Positions 46,330 through 61,277 of a stretch of DNA of 61,277 nucleotides are shown in pieces; the stretch's first letter is position 1, and each line of letters begins with the position of its first letter. Below the pieces are notes generated by a model. That model searched no databases and was not told the DNA's origin. It saw only the letters and a list, made by a program, of their open reading frames with translations. Position numbers and translations under genes: made by a program. The DNA comes from Beroe ovata (Eukaryota; Ctenophora; Nuda; Beroida; Beroidae), in contig CAMPET010000004.1 of NCBI GenBank assembly GCA_946803715.1, forward strand, positions 349,748-411,024, in the 5' to 3' direction.

Positions 46330-49300
46330 CTATATATAACTCGATTGTGGCTGTTCCTGGTGGCTGTTGAACGAACAAGTCACGTGCCCACATGTCCCGA
46401 AACCACTGATATCGACTGCTGGTGCTGCATTAGATTCCTCCCAGATATTCACTAACGTTCTGTCTAGATGTTCAACTCCTCCACTGTTAATAGACGGCGC
46501 CTCGGTGCTAGGGACCAGTAGCTCTGGCCTGTGTCTAACTGTCTCTGATACAAATGGTATCATGGTTGGTGGAGTAGATTCCTCCTGCCCCTGCTGCCGC
46601 TCATCGGTCCCCGTCAGACGGACTGTGTCCGCCGCCGCCGCCGCCGTGAGGAGGCCACGAGGTCTGATGTCACTCAGCTGTATGCTCTCACAGTCATCCT
46701 CAACATCAGTCATCACGTAATCTGGTCTCTGAATACGAGGAAATGTGTGAGATAGCGGGATGCTTTCCATCAGTGCTTATTTCCGATCATTTTGTTAGAT
46801 TCGGTTGTGGAAATTGGTCGATTTCCGATCAATATTGTAAGGACTTACAGTGTGATCATCATTGGTGTTCCCAGTATCAGTCTCTGTGATGAGTTGCTCA
46901 CGGCCACACTTCCGCTGTTGCATTACACTGACTATTCTCTGGGCCCTGGAGATCAAGATGGATCACAGTATGGTTTTAGTCTTAAGAGATTTAATGAATA
47001 ATCCTTTAATTTAATCCTATCAATAATCCTATTATTAAATGTGTTTTTTGTGTTACGATCTTGTTACTATGTGATGTTACAATGCTGTAACGGTGTTCAT
47101 GTTACAATATTACGAAGTATGATACCATGATAGCATAAATACTCACACCATTAGACCGATAGCAACAAATGCGAGGCCAGCTTCAATAAGAAAACAGAAC
47201 CCATGATAGTAGGAATGAGTTTCTTCGTATATCTAGGAAAATGTTCTATTAATGTAGCTTGAATACTACGCAATGAACTCGTCTCATTGTCAATCGTTCA
47301 CACATACAAACACGCACACACACAAACACGCACAGTGCACACACAGATACAAGTCACAACAGAGACACACATAGACTCACACACACACACACACAAACAC
47401 GGCCACAGAAACACACACACACATACACAAACACACAACACAACCACACGCACACACGCACACACACACACACACAGCCACGCACCTTGCTCATGAGAGA
47501 GCTGCTAACTAACACCACTAGGATGTCACACGCCGACATGAGAGAGAAGAGTGCTCCCTGACAACTGGGTGATATCATCTTGCTCATTTCTGATCTCAGT
47601 GTGGGGATTGCTAAACTCCCTACTGCACCCACTGTGGAACCTGTCAGACATGGTGAGTCATGAATCATGATATTGAGGGGGTGTACAGTTTTCATCTCGT
47701 TAAATATTGTCACATGTGAGTTAACGCTATTTTGACAAGAATCACAATGCTGAAATGCTAGAATCACCGTTCACTTATCCACTTTACCTACCCAGGAAGA
47801 GCATCCAATCATCGGTCGAGACTCCAGCAATGATGGAACTGATGCATGCCGCCACCACGCCCGTCAGGGCTGTCCAATAGTCGCCAAAGTGTTTGTTAAA
47901 CTCGGGTAGTGCTAGCAATGTTACCAGTCCGTTTAGGAGAGTGTTGAACGCAAGGAAATATCCTATACTCGTCTGTAACAGGTTAGTTTTCGTTCAAAAT
48001 AATACCACTGTAAATGTTAAGTTGTGTCGTTCCTACTTGGTGTGATAAAGAATAGCTACTTTGTTTTCCTATTTAATGCAGCTATTTTCGCAAACCTTAG
48101 ACCAATCAAATGGTTTATCAAGCAGGAATAGGATGAAGATGTTGTTGGTACCCGCGAGGACTGCTATCAGAATGGAGAATATTGTCATGGACAGGATTAG
48201 GGTTTGATGGGACGTCCCGGGGTTCCTGAATGCGGTGAGTAGTGCTCATTCCAATCATACCTCATTATATGTGATCATCTGTATCAGACTGTTGTTTGAT
48301 ATTCATGATTTGATGATCATATTATTTAATATTCGTAACACCGTGAACTTCCGGGCATGAAACTCAAAACACACTCAGTCGCAATATTCTCATCGCAACA
48401 CTCATTCCGAGTGAAGCCTACTGATCGATCCATGTTATTATTCTATTAAACACTAACCGTATGAGGTTGCATGTTCGTTTGATATGCTCGGTGAATTTGT
48501 ACGACTTCAGTCGGGACACCTGAACAAAGAACAATCAAATCATTTGTTATACAACGGAAACAGACGTATTTACCTTTTTAGTCTTTTCGCAATTTCTCAC
48601 GCACCTTCCGCGGTTCTTTGAGACGGACAGCCACGTACACAATGATGAACACGTAGCACAGTAGTACCGTGAAGAGAGGTGCTGCAAAACCTGTCTTATC
48701 CGACCACAGTCCCCCTAAAACCATTATTATTTAGTTCCCTACTTTCACTGTCAGTTTCACGTGATTCATGGCATAGGGCATGCTTGGGTAGTGGGGATTT
48801 ATCCTAAAACAGAATTCAACAACTACATGAGTGATGGGATCACCTATTTCCAGCTGTACCTGTGATTGAGGCTACAAATCCTCCCAAGCATATCATGCCC
48901 TCTGAAATGGATATTTTCCTGGTCCTCTCTGACTCAGTGGAGGTGTCCGCCGCGAAGGCGAATGATGAGAAGAGGAATGAGCCGATTCCGCCACAGCAAC
49001 CGTCAATAACACCGCCAATCAGGAAATAGTAAACTGAGAACCTGCCGCGAGCACAGTGTTGCTGAGTACTTGCCAAGATCATGTCATCATTAGCCTGTTC
49101 CCGCGGCAATTATGTTGCCAGAGAGCACTCATTACATTTGCACTCAAATCCTCAGTTAGAATAATAGCAGTGACGACTCACTTGAAGTAAACTTGTAGAA
49201 GCATAACTGCTGTCCATAGCCCATTACCAATACAAGATAAGATCATGACGGGTTTTCTCCCGTACCTGTCACAATGAAAGAGCATAGCTATTATAATTAT

Positions 49301-50058
49301 CGTCGTTGGCAGAACAATTTGCAATAGCAAATTAGTACAGTATCCAACACTGCAAATTTCGAGGCCTCTTCCAACTATAGATCAGCTCCCCAATCTCCCT
49401 ATTTTATCTCACCATGTTATTTCAATACCTGTCTGAGAAGGAGCCCATGATGAGGGCGGAGAAGAAGGCAGGAATGTGCCGGGAAGCAGCAATGTAGAGT
49501 TGTAATCTCGTCACTTCCTCCTGAGCTGACTCCTTCCACTTGCTACAGGCTGTATCGTTTTCCCTGTACATAGAGTGACCGTTTTGAAAGTGTAGCTGCT
49601 GACACAGCCACTAACCAGCTTACCCTTGCATGCCATTTCAATTTTTCACCATTTTCACTTCGCAACATAAACCTTCCCCTTAACATCACCTCTATTATAA
49701 TTAACTGACACCACCTCTATTTGAAGCCTTTTCTTATGGGGCCACTTTCTTTAAGAAATCTCCTTGACACCACTTTCCCTGGAATTTCTCCTTGACATCA
49801 CTTTTCCTGGAACTTCTCCTTGACACCACTTTCCCTGAAATTTCTCCTTGACACCACGTTCCCTGGAGCTTCTCCTTGACACCACTTTCCCTGGAGGACC
49901 TCCTTGACACCACTTTCTTACTTAATAGTTACTCACGGGCACTCTCTATTCTCCGATCCCAGTACATTCTCATAAATCAGTTCCGTGCACATAGGATACC
50001 ACAAGTATATGGTGAACATGAAAACTAGGATTGCTGGCTCGACTGTCACTGTTACCAT
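46330..50058 (-). CDS. SLC46-like major-facilitator transporter
   Basis: Twelve exons, 5' to 3' on the minus strand: 49937-50058, 49429-49563, 49182-49265, 48860-49041, 48605-48714, 48458-48519, 48096-48225, 47792-47972, 47486-47640, 47147-47232, 46849-46945, 46330-46728. They join in frame to 580 residues. TM1 begins VTVEPAILVFMF, as in SLC46 proteins. The MFS loop motif GSFSDRYGRK matches G-x3-D-R-x-G-R-K. Later parts (CLGGFVASITGG, LLNGLVTLL, SCQGALFSLMSAC) resemble proton-coupled folate transporter and its paralogues. SLC46 proteins carry folates and other organic anions or muropeptides; the substrate here is unknown. A hydrophilic tail of about 165 residues with an alanine run is longer than usual. 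An acceptor (TTTCACAG) ends 2 nt before the ATG. Introns contain a CA-rich tract and a minisatellite. Confidence 0.88.
47301..47475. repeat. CA-rich tract in an intron of the SLC46-like gene
   Basis: Impure (CA)n, reading (TG)n on the transcribed strand, lying directly downstream of the donor site of the exon ending at 47486. UG-rich intron starts can influence splicing. Non-coding. Confidence 0.8.
49758..49915. repeat. 28-bp minisatellite in intron 1 of the SLC46-like gene
   Basis: About six tandem units around CTCCTTGACACCACTTTCCC with small changes, between the first and second coding exons. Confidence 0.85.
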
Positions 50059-50910
50059 GTCTGTGAAACCTGGCAATGTTTGAACTATATATAGATGAGT
50101 ACAGGATGATGTTTTTTCGGGAGGGAATTGGTAATTTCTGTCACTTCGATGCAGTGTATGATGTGATGTGTCGTGAAATGTTCGAGTTAACAATGGATGA
50201 TCTGTTGATTTTGATGTAGTTGATAACCAAAACGATCGGTCATGATGACGAGTATACAAAGGGAAATATTCTGACGAAAGACAAGTCAATGTTACACGGC
50301 CCAAGAAGAGTCAAGAGCACACAGAAACACTAGTCAAATTTGACGAAAGGCTTATGAACAGTATTGACCTTGCGACCTTATGTGAGGAAGCGAGAGAGAG
50401 TCAGGTTTTGATTGTGGCAAGTAATTATGCCTTATATGGACAAAATTGAAGTGGAACTAAGCACTGCGCCGGTGAGGTGAGCACAGTACCCCCTGCCTAT
50501 TGAAGAGTGTACACACTCTCCCCTGCTCTCTCACTCCGATACTTATGTATTCATGTATACATCAAGTAGCACATAATACACAGTGGTATAGCACGTGTAA
50601 TACTAACACGTGTATAACTCTGACACGTGATGAGACATGATGCACGCGCGGTGTGTGTGCTAATTGTATGCACCATATGTAGCTGTATTTGATAGGTACT
50701 ATAGGTGTAAGATATGGATCATGGTATATTTATGCGATGAGAATAACTTCATACTGACAAGTGACATACTCATCACATGATTGTTACGCCTTTATGATTG
50801 TTAACCGAGTAAGACGCTAGACAAACGCTTTTTAAAAAATAAAACATCAAAGTTACTCATTATGCACATTAAAATTCCCATGAAAGACTCCCATATCCCA
50901 TTCGAGATCA
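50059..50910. other. Intergenic region SLC46-like to SLC26-like gene
   Basis: 852 bases holding the upstream region of the SLC46-like gene and the 3' end of the SLC26-like gene (both minus). Several ACACGTG motifs cluster at about 50590-50630. No coding signal. Confidence 0.5.
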
Positions 50911-52698
50911 TTACTGTATCTCGAATTCAGAGCAGTAATCGTCATCTCTGCTCAGCAGACTTTTCGCTACTCTCACAGCGTCCAGCTCGCTAACAGCATC
51001 CAAATTCCTCACCTGCATATTCATGTCGGCTAGATCATCAGCTAGCTCCTCTGAGAGTCCGAAGATCAGCACCGAAACTCCGCTCCCCTCACACTCACTT
51101 GTCATCTCTCTGAGATAGTGAAGTGCAGTTATGTCCATGTCACTGACACGGGTCATGTCGATGAGGATTGCCCTGACTGGAGTGAGCTGCTGACCATCGT
51201 GTCCACTTACAATTTCCTCCACTTTGGTTGTAAGATGTTCAACTCCCAGGAAATTACACCCCCTCCTCAACCCCACGATTATCATCCCGTCTCCCAAATC
51301 CCGGGTTGTGATCTCCGGTCTGATGTTCCGTACCAGGAGTTGAACCATCTCACATCCCAACCCCACAGCTATTCCAAACTCTACCCCTATAATCAGTACC
51401 GCCACAAAGGTCACTACCCATGTGAGGGATCCCGATTTCCGTATGGGCCACATGGTGACAGGGGCGGAGAAGTCTATCAACACAGACACCGCCACAATAA
51501 TGACAGCGGCAAGAGCTGTGTTGGGGAGGAAGCGGAAACACGGAGTGAGAACCACAAGGGCCAGGGTAACAACCAGACCCGACCACAGGCCGGTCCCAGG
51601 GGTTGACACACCCGATTCACTGTTAACACTTGACCGGGAAAAGGATGCTGTTATCGGGAAACACTGGAAAAACGATCCAATTACATTCGCCACTCCCAAA
51701 GTCAGCATTTCTTGGTTGATGGAAAACTTGTACCTGTTCTTCCTACTGAAAGTCTTTGCTACGGATATATTCTCAAGAAGAAGTACAATTGCCACAATCG
51801 CTCCGTCGATGAGGAGCTGTGACCACTTGTCGCGGAACACCGAGAATGGGGAGATGTCGGGCGACTGTAGACCGGACTTGATGTGCCCTACTACTCGATA
51901 CGGTGTTGTGTCGTTTTCGTACAGAAAATACGCTACTACTGTTGCCATGACAACAACGATGATGTTTTTCATTAGACCAAGGAAGATAAGCGCTTTCCAG
52001 ATGTATTGTAAAACTGGGCGTGGCCCATCTTCCAGCTTCTCATACTGCTTAGTGGAAATGTGTTGTAGCAGTTTTAACGCAATCAGCACGATCATTGCTA
52101 TGAATCCCAACTCAGCATCCCTCCAACTTATCTTGTCCAGTTGATGAACCAGACCCTCTACCACCTCAATAATGCCGTCAGAATGCCACTCAGCAATGCC
52201 GAGGAGAGCTCCCAGCTGCCCCAGTATAATCCTGATAACAGCCCCTGACACAAATCCGCCCAGTGTGGGCACTGATATAAGTCGAATGATCCAGCTCTGC
52301 TGTAACAGTCCCAGTAGAAGAGAGTATGTGCCAGCAGTGAGAGACAAACACACAATGTACGGTATATCCCCTGCAGCTCTTGTCAGTCCGCCTACCACTG
52401 CTGATACGATAGCGGTGGGACCCATCGTCACATCTTTACAAGTTCCAAGGATCATGTATGTCCAGACACTGATATAGCTCGAGTAGAGGCCGTAAACGGG
52501 CGGTAGCCCAGCAATCCTGCTGTATGCCAGTGCTTGTGGAACAACTAGCAAGCCCACTGTCACCCCTGCAATCAGATCCCTCTTCGCAGAGTCAAGACTG
52601 TAGTTGGGCAGCCAGACAGTGATAGGAAACACTCTCCTCACGAGGTTTAGGCATCTCCGCTGGTTACAGTCGACCCAGTTAACCTCGTCTAGAACCAT
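50911..52698 (-). CDS. SLC26A11-like anion (sulfate) transporter, intronless
   Basis: 595 residues in one exon. The SulP/SLC26 core has VPQALAYSRIAGLPPVYGLY and the second signature GTCKDVTMGPTAI. A later core segment contains ENISVAKTFSRKNRYKF.NQE and FPITASFSRSSVN. The membrane core has hydrophobic segments to about residue 440; a C-terminal STAS domain (about 455-570) carries the ILIDMTRVSDMD strand. The short termini, overall length and sequence resemble SLC26A11, a sodium-independent sulfate/anion transporter. Substrate is inferred from family. The gene lacks introns although SLC26 genes are normally highly split, and an acceptor-like CCAAACTTCACAG lies about 30 nt before the ATG. Confidence 0.93.
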   Translation of the reverse strand: MVLDEVNWVDCNQRRCLNLVRRVFPITVWLPNYSLDSAKRDLIAGVTVGLLVVPQALAYSRIAGLPPVYGLYSSYISVWTYMILGTCKDVTMGPTAIVSAVVGGLTRAAGDIPYIVCLSLTAGTYSLLLGLLQQSWIIRLISVPTLGGFVSGAVIRIILGQLGALLGIAEWHSDGIIEVVEGLVHQLDKISWRDAELGFIAMIVLIALKLLQHISTKQYEKLEDGPRPVLQYIWKALIFLGLMKNIIVVVMATVVAYFLYENDTTPYRVVGHIKSGLQSPDISPFSVFRDKWSQLLIDGAIVAIVLLLENISVAKTFSRKNRYKFSINQEMLTLGVANVIGSFFQCFPITASFSRSSVNSESGVSTPGTGLWSGLVVTLALVVLTPCFRFLPNTALAAVIIVAVSVLIDFSAPVTMWPIRKSGSLTWVVTFVAVLIIGVEFGIAVGLGCEMVQLLVRNIRPEITTRDLGDGMIIVGLRRGCNFLGVEHLTTKVEEIVSGHDGQQLTPVRAILIDMTRVSDMDITALHYLREMTSECEGSGVSVLIFGLSEELADDLADMNMQVRNLDAVSELDAVRVAKSLLSRDDDYCSEFEIQ

Positions 52699-53594
52699 GA
52701 ATCGAATCTGCGGGCCGAGTGCTGCTGTGAAGTTTGGGATGTGTGAGAGTTTTCAGCAGTTTCAAGTATGGAAATCGAGAGACTGACACCAAAGATAATG
52801 GCTCTCATAACGAGAGCGAGAGCGACTACTACTAGCGTGAGTGAATATTGTGCAATTAAAAAGAAAAACTAAAAGTGAGGGAAACAAGAAAAAAATTTGT
52901 GCAGTACAAGCATGGATAGTCTTCCTCAGTCTAGTATTCATATCATGGTAACCGCCTCACTTTTCACTGACTCAATACACCACAGACACCCGCTCCTATT
53001 CCTCAGCTCATTACACAAAATCTCTCTCCCACTGTCTCATTTGTCAACGACACCCCCTGTGCTCTCCAGCTTCATTCAGCCAATTTTCATTTTAATTCCT
53101 TGTCCCAGCTGACTCTGGCGGGGCTATCATTGCGGCCAGACATTGACAAGATACGAGGTCCCATTTTTAGCTGCCAAATAGTCACCACAGATCAAATCCA
53201 TGTCACATGGCAGTCTCTCAACATTAACAAGTACAGCTAGGGTCTCCGTCTAGCAGTGCTAGTACTACTACTACTAGCAGTAGCACAGTAGCTAGTAGGA
53301 CCGGGGTATTGGATTTGGATTTTGGAGCAGTGTGACCGCCTAATTGCAGGACCAGGGTCTATTGCATGATTCAGTTTTAAGTACATATAAAAGTGAAACC
53401 CTGACCTGAGGTCTGAGGTATGTACAAGGGGTCCGTGACTTCTAACCGGTAACCCTGCAATTTTGACCGCGAGATTTGATCGATTTGCAGTGCTCTGATT
53501 CGACATCAGACATGGATACAGCTCTTATTATGAACGGCTCCACACTTTAAGTTAATCTGTACTTAACGATCAAGTAAATGATTAAGTAATGATT

Positions 53595-53643
53595 AAGTAA
53601 AGATTAAGTATAGATTAAGTTAATCTATACTTAATCTTTACTT
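53595..53643. repeat. 49-bp near-perfect palindrome
   Basis: 24-base left arm (53595-53618), one spacer base, then its exact reverse complement (53620-53643). The arms consist of GATTAAGTA units, so it combines a tandem repeat with an inversion. Confidence 0.85.
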
Positions 53644-54571
53644 AGTATATATTTTGAATCTAGTAGTTTAACAATTGATAGACGTATATTTTGGGGGGAA
53701 CATAAAATTGTAAAAATAATGAGACAGGAGAATAGACCTCAGCAGTAAATTGAAATATCATTTAGCCTGAATGTTTACCCTCAGCTTTCACTCTCAGTCT
53801 AACTTCAAACTTGAAGTTGATACCCCATAACGATCAATATCAATATGATTTGCAAATGAAAATGAAAGCTTGGTAATGGTTATGCTTTTATGGTAAACAT
53901 TGAACTCGCAGTACCATCTAATTTTATACAGCCCAGATATCAAGTTCACAGTGAACTTGATATCTGGGCTGTATAAAATCAGATGGTACTGCGGGTGAAC
54001 TTCACTGCTGGATGTCGCGAGCTTTAAGCTCAATGCTCATTTCGCGCACGATTTATTCGTCCGTGGATGCCGTGATTCTGGAAGTGCAGATTACAGTGAT
54101 TGTGTAATTGTATAGAAGTACGTGCGCATATTAGCATTGTGTGCACGTACAGATATAGATACCGACATTAATATTAATGGCAACACATGATGATGAAGAG
54201 TGAATAGTGGGAAGTTCGCGACATCCTCTTGTGCAAACGCTGCGCGCCCCACTCTACTCTATGAACTGAAAGGTCGTGGGACTGGGTTAGGTCACGACGC
54301 CCGCGGCAGGTTGGGTCACGCACCGTGGTCACACATCCTCATCTGAATAAAACTGTCGGTTTTCAACGAATAGCTACTCCCCTGAACCAAAATAGGTATG
54401 TATCGGTTCGGGTTATTATTTTACCTATAGCCCAGCCCGCGGTATTTAGAACATGTAAAAAACATCGACACAGCCAGCTCCCAGCATAGTCAGAATAAAT
54501 AATAAGCAAGTCTGCTAGTAAACCGTGACTCCGTGACTCCGTGACTACAATAACGTGATGGAGGAAGGTTC

Positions 54572-54713
54572 TCACAGAGGCACAATACTCTCGCGTTTTG
54601 ACATCTGTTCATAAAGGAGTCGGTCGGTGAGCGATACTGATGGCTTGACATTGTTGAGCGCCTTGGAGAAGTGTTCCTTTGTCACTTGACAGTTGTCACC
54701 GCTCCGTCCCGCC
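54572..54713 (-). pseudogene. NVL: Partial second copy of the last NVL exon
   Basis: Matches the C-terminal part of the exon at 55494-55698 almost base for base (SGDNCQVTKEHFSKALNNVK, the same stop) but is cut off at the single N. Lacks the upstream half and the splice acceptor. Probably an alternative haplotype contig rather than a biological pseudogene. Confidence 0.75.
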
Positions 54714-55493
54714 NAACTTGAAGTTGATACCCCATAACGATCAATATGATTAATAATCAATGCAGATTATGATTTGCAAATGAAAATGAAAGCTTGGTAA
54801 TGGTTATGCTTTTATGGTAAACATTAAACACGCAGTACCATCTAATATTATACAGCCCAGATATCAAGTTCACTGCTGGATGTCGCGAGCTTTAAGCTCA
54901 ATGCTCATACTCATAGTCATTTCAGTTTCGCTCGCGATTTATTCGTCGGTGGATGCCGTGGTTCTGGAAGTGGATTCCTCGGATTACTGCGATTGTGTAT
55001 AGTAGTACGTGCGCATATTCGCATTCTGTGCACGTACAGATTCCGACATTAAAATTTACGGCAACACGTGCATTTACGGCAACACATGCATTGACGGCAA
55101 CACATGAAGAGTGAATAGTGGGAAGTTCGCGACATCCTCTTGTGCACACGCTGCGCGCCCCTATTCTACTCTATGAACTGAAAGGTCGTGGAACTTGGTT
55201 AGGTCACGACGCACGCGGCAGGTTGGGTCACGCAACGTGGTAACACATCCTCTTCTGAATAAAACTGTCGGTTTTCAACGAATAGCTACTCCCCTGAACC
55301 AAAATATGTATCGGTTCGGGTTATTATTTTACTTATAGTTATAGCCCAGCCCGCGGTATTTAGAACATGTAAAAAACCATCGACACAGCCAGCGCCCAGC
55401 ATTGTCAGAATAAATAATAAGCAAGTCTGCTAAACCGTCTGCTAGTAAACCGTAACTCCGTGACTATACAATAACGTGATGGAGGGAAGTTTC

Positions 55494-60323
<4,830 letters not shown>

Positions 60324-60970
60324 CTGAGGAGTTCGAGTCGTTAAGAATTTGAATAATTCATGATTCTTCGTGTCATGAATAATTCGCCGGAGTTTTCCGT
60401 CATGGTATAATGATTTTGGACCGTTGCCATCTTTAGCCAAACCTGACCTTCAGTAACCGCTCTCATAACGTGAAGTATGAGATTGTTAATCATTTTCAGG
60501 TTCATTTCACTTCGGGTCACGAAAATGGTGATTAGCAGCAATGGATATTAATAGTGCCGATTTCTATACTTGTGATATTTGAGGGACAGGTAATTGCTAT
60601 ACCTACATTGGTATAATATCATTTCAAGAATGTCAAATTGTCGAATGACTACGGCATTGTTCGATCATTCGAACTATAATAAGGGGCAAGAATAATTGGT
60701 GGTCCCCGACAGGCATTACTCATACTATATAACATATCACTCTCATGCAAAATTGACGAATTCTGACCTCTACTTTAAAACTATAACCGAACGTCTTTTA
60801 TTCTTTTTGCATTACTTGATAAAATTGGTTCTATGAAATCGTATACAAGAAGGTGAAAAATATTTGCGTTTTCGGGAAGGAGGCAAAAAACTCCGCTCAG
60901 TGGATAAGTGTAATGAACAACAGCAGCAGCTGTTATCAAAACACGCACAAACAAGAACAACGACACTCAC

Positions 60971-61029
60971 TCAATGTTTTTGCAGGTTCTAAGGTGCAGC
61001 AGTCTGTCTAGTCCAGGAGTCATCCACAT
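60971..61029 (-). CDS. NVL: Candidate first coding exon of NVL
   Basis: ATG at 61029 opens a 19-codon frame (MWMTPGLDRLLHLRTCKN onward) that ends at a consensus GTGAGT donor. Weak resemblance to the start of the NVL N-terminal domain (helix followed by CGKYVDI in human). An AG acceptor lies 2 nt before the ATG. It ends in a different phase from the exon at 60256-60323, so at least one further exon between them is missing from this model. Confidence 0.35.
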
Positions 61030-61245
61030 TTCTATATTAAGTCTTGACCAACACGAAATATTATGTTCGCTCCACTCTTAGTGACGTCAAAGTTGAGTAG
61101 AAGAACAAAACAGCGTTGTTCATATCGATCAGGGTGAAATTGCCCTTATAAGGGCATAAAACCGACTCATAACGTCAATCATCTCATCGAGACTTTGGGA
61201 GTGGAGAGTCTTGTCGCCGGAAATGGTGAAAATAAGGCCGTAGTA

Positions 61246-61277
61246 TAGCCTCTGTGTGTGTGTGTGTGTGTGTGTGT
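61246..61277. repeat. (GT)n microsatellite at the window edge
   Basis: Pure GT run reaching the last base of the window, mirroring the (AC)n run at its start; contigs of this assembly tend to end in such repeats. Confidence 0.9.

Larger units (their letters stand above)
52699..55493. other. Region between SLC26-like gene and NVL, with duplicated copies
   Basis: 52699-53800: upstream region of the SLC26-like gene, with a 49-bp palindrome at 53595-53643. 53808-54713 and 54715-about 55640 are two near-identical copies joined by one N; the left copy includes part of the last NVL exon. No other gene seen. Confidence 0.6.

Noticed and set aside
46367-46720. 117-codon + strand frame
   Set aside because: Antisense to the last exon of the SLC46-like gene, whose splice sites and phase fit the rest of the gene.
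51118-52144. 162- and 240-codon + strand frames
   Set aside because: Antisense to the SLC26 coding region, which has clear SulP signatures and a STAS domain.

Overview
The window is animal nuclear DNA. Its genes are split by short GT-AG introns and encode typical metazoan proteins: an AF10-type PZP reader, the gamma-secretase subunit PEN-2, COP9 subunit 7, a SAP-RING ligase, a Gal-3-O-sulfotransferase, NVL, and SLC46- and SLC26-type transporters. It is AT-rich, full of (AC)n/(GT)n microsatellites, contains three long assembly gaps and five single-N joins, and several joins are flanked by near-identical copies. That looks like a draft assembly of a very heterozygous, probably marine invertebrate. 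Compact genes and several intronless coding regions would fit an early-branching animal, but the phylum cannot be fixed from the sequence alone.

Layout. 1-15.8 kb: mostly gene-poor, with one Ly6/three-finger membrane protein (about 5.9-6.4 kb), minisatellites, a polypurine tract and a CpG-rich hairpin element. 15.9-27.2 kb: an RNA/chromatin block, all on +: an hnRNP A/B-like two-RRM protein with a FUS-like tail, an AF10-like reader, and three paralogous two-KH proteins with different low-complexity tails. 31.2-44.6 kb: still +: proteasome alpha-1 (PSMA1), PEN-2, COPS7, Gal3ST and a SAP-RING E3 whose first intron carries a 537-bp fold-back element with a 6-bp target duplication. 46.3-61 kb: all on -: a 12-exon SLC46-like transporter, an intronless SLC26A11-like anion transporter, and the AAA-ATPase NVL, one intron of which contains a complete cathepsin-ShKT gene.

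Exon structures were rebuilt by hand. All junctions reported for the hnRNP, SAP-RING, PSMA1, PEN-2, SLC46 and main NVL models keep frame and use GT-AG borders. The NVL 5' end is incomplete.

Most striking pattern: almost every start codon has a pyrimidine-rich 3' splice acceptor 2 to about 35 nt upstream, even where the coding region itself is intronless, and genes lie in long same-strand blocks. This would be explained by spliced-leader trans-splicing, or by a non-coding 5' exon in nearly every gene. Other leads: the nested protease gene, the fold-back and CpG-hairpin repeats, a high density of the palindrome TCACGTGA, and haplotype duplications at single-N joins, which affect the 3' end of NVL.
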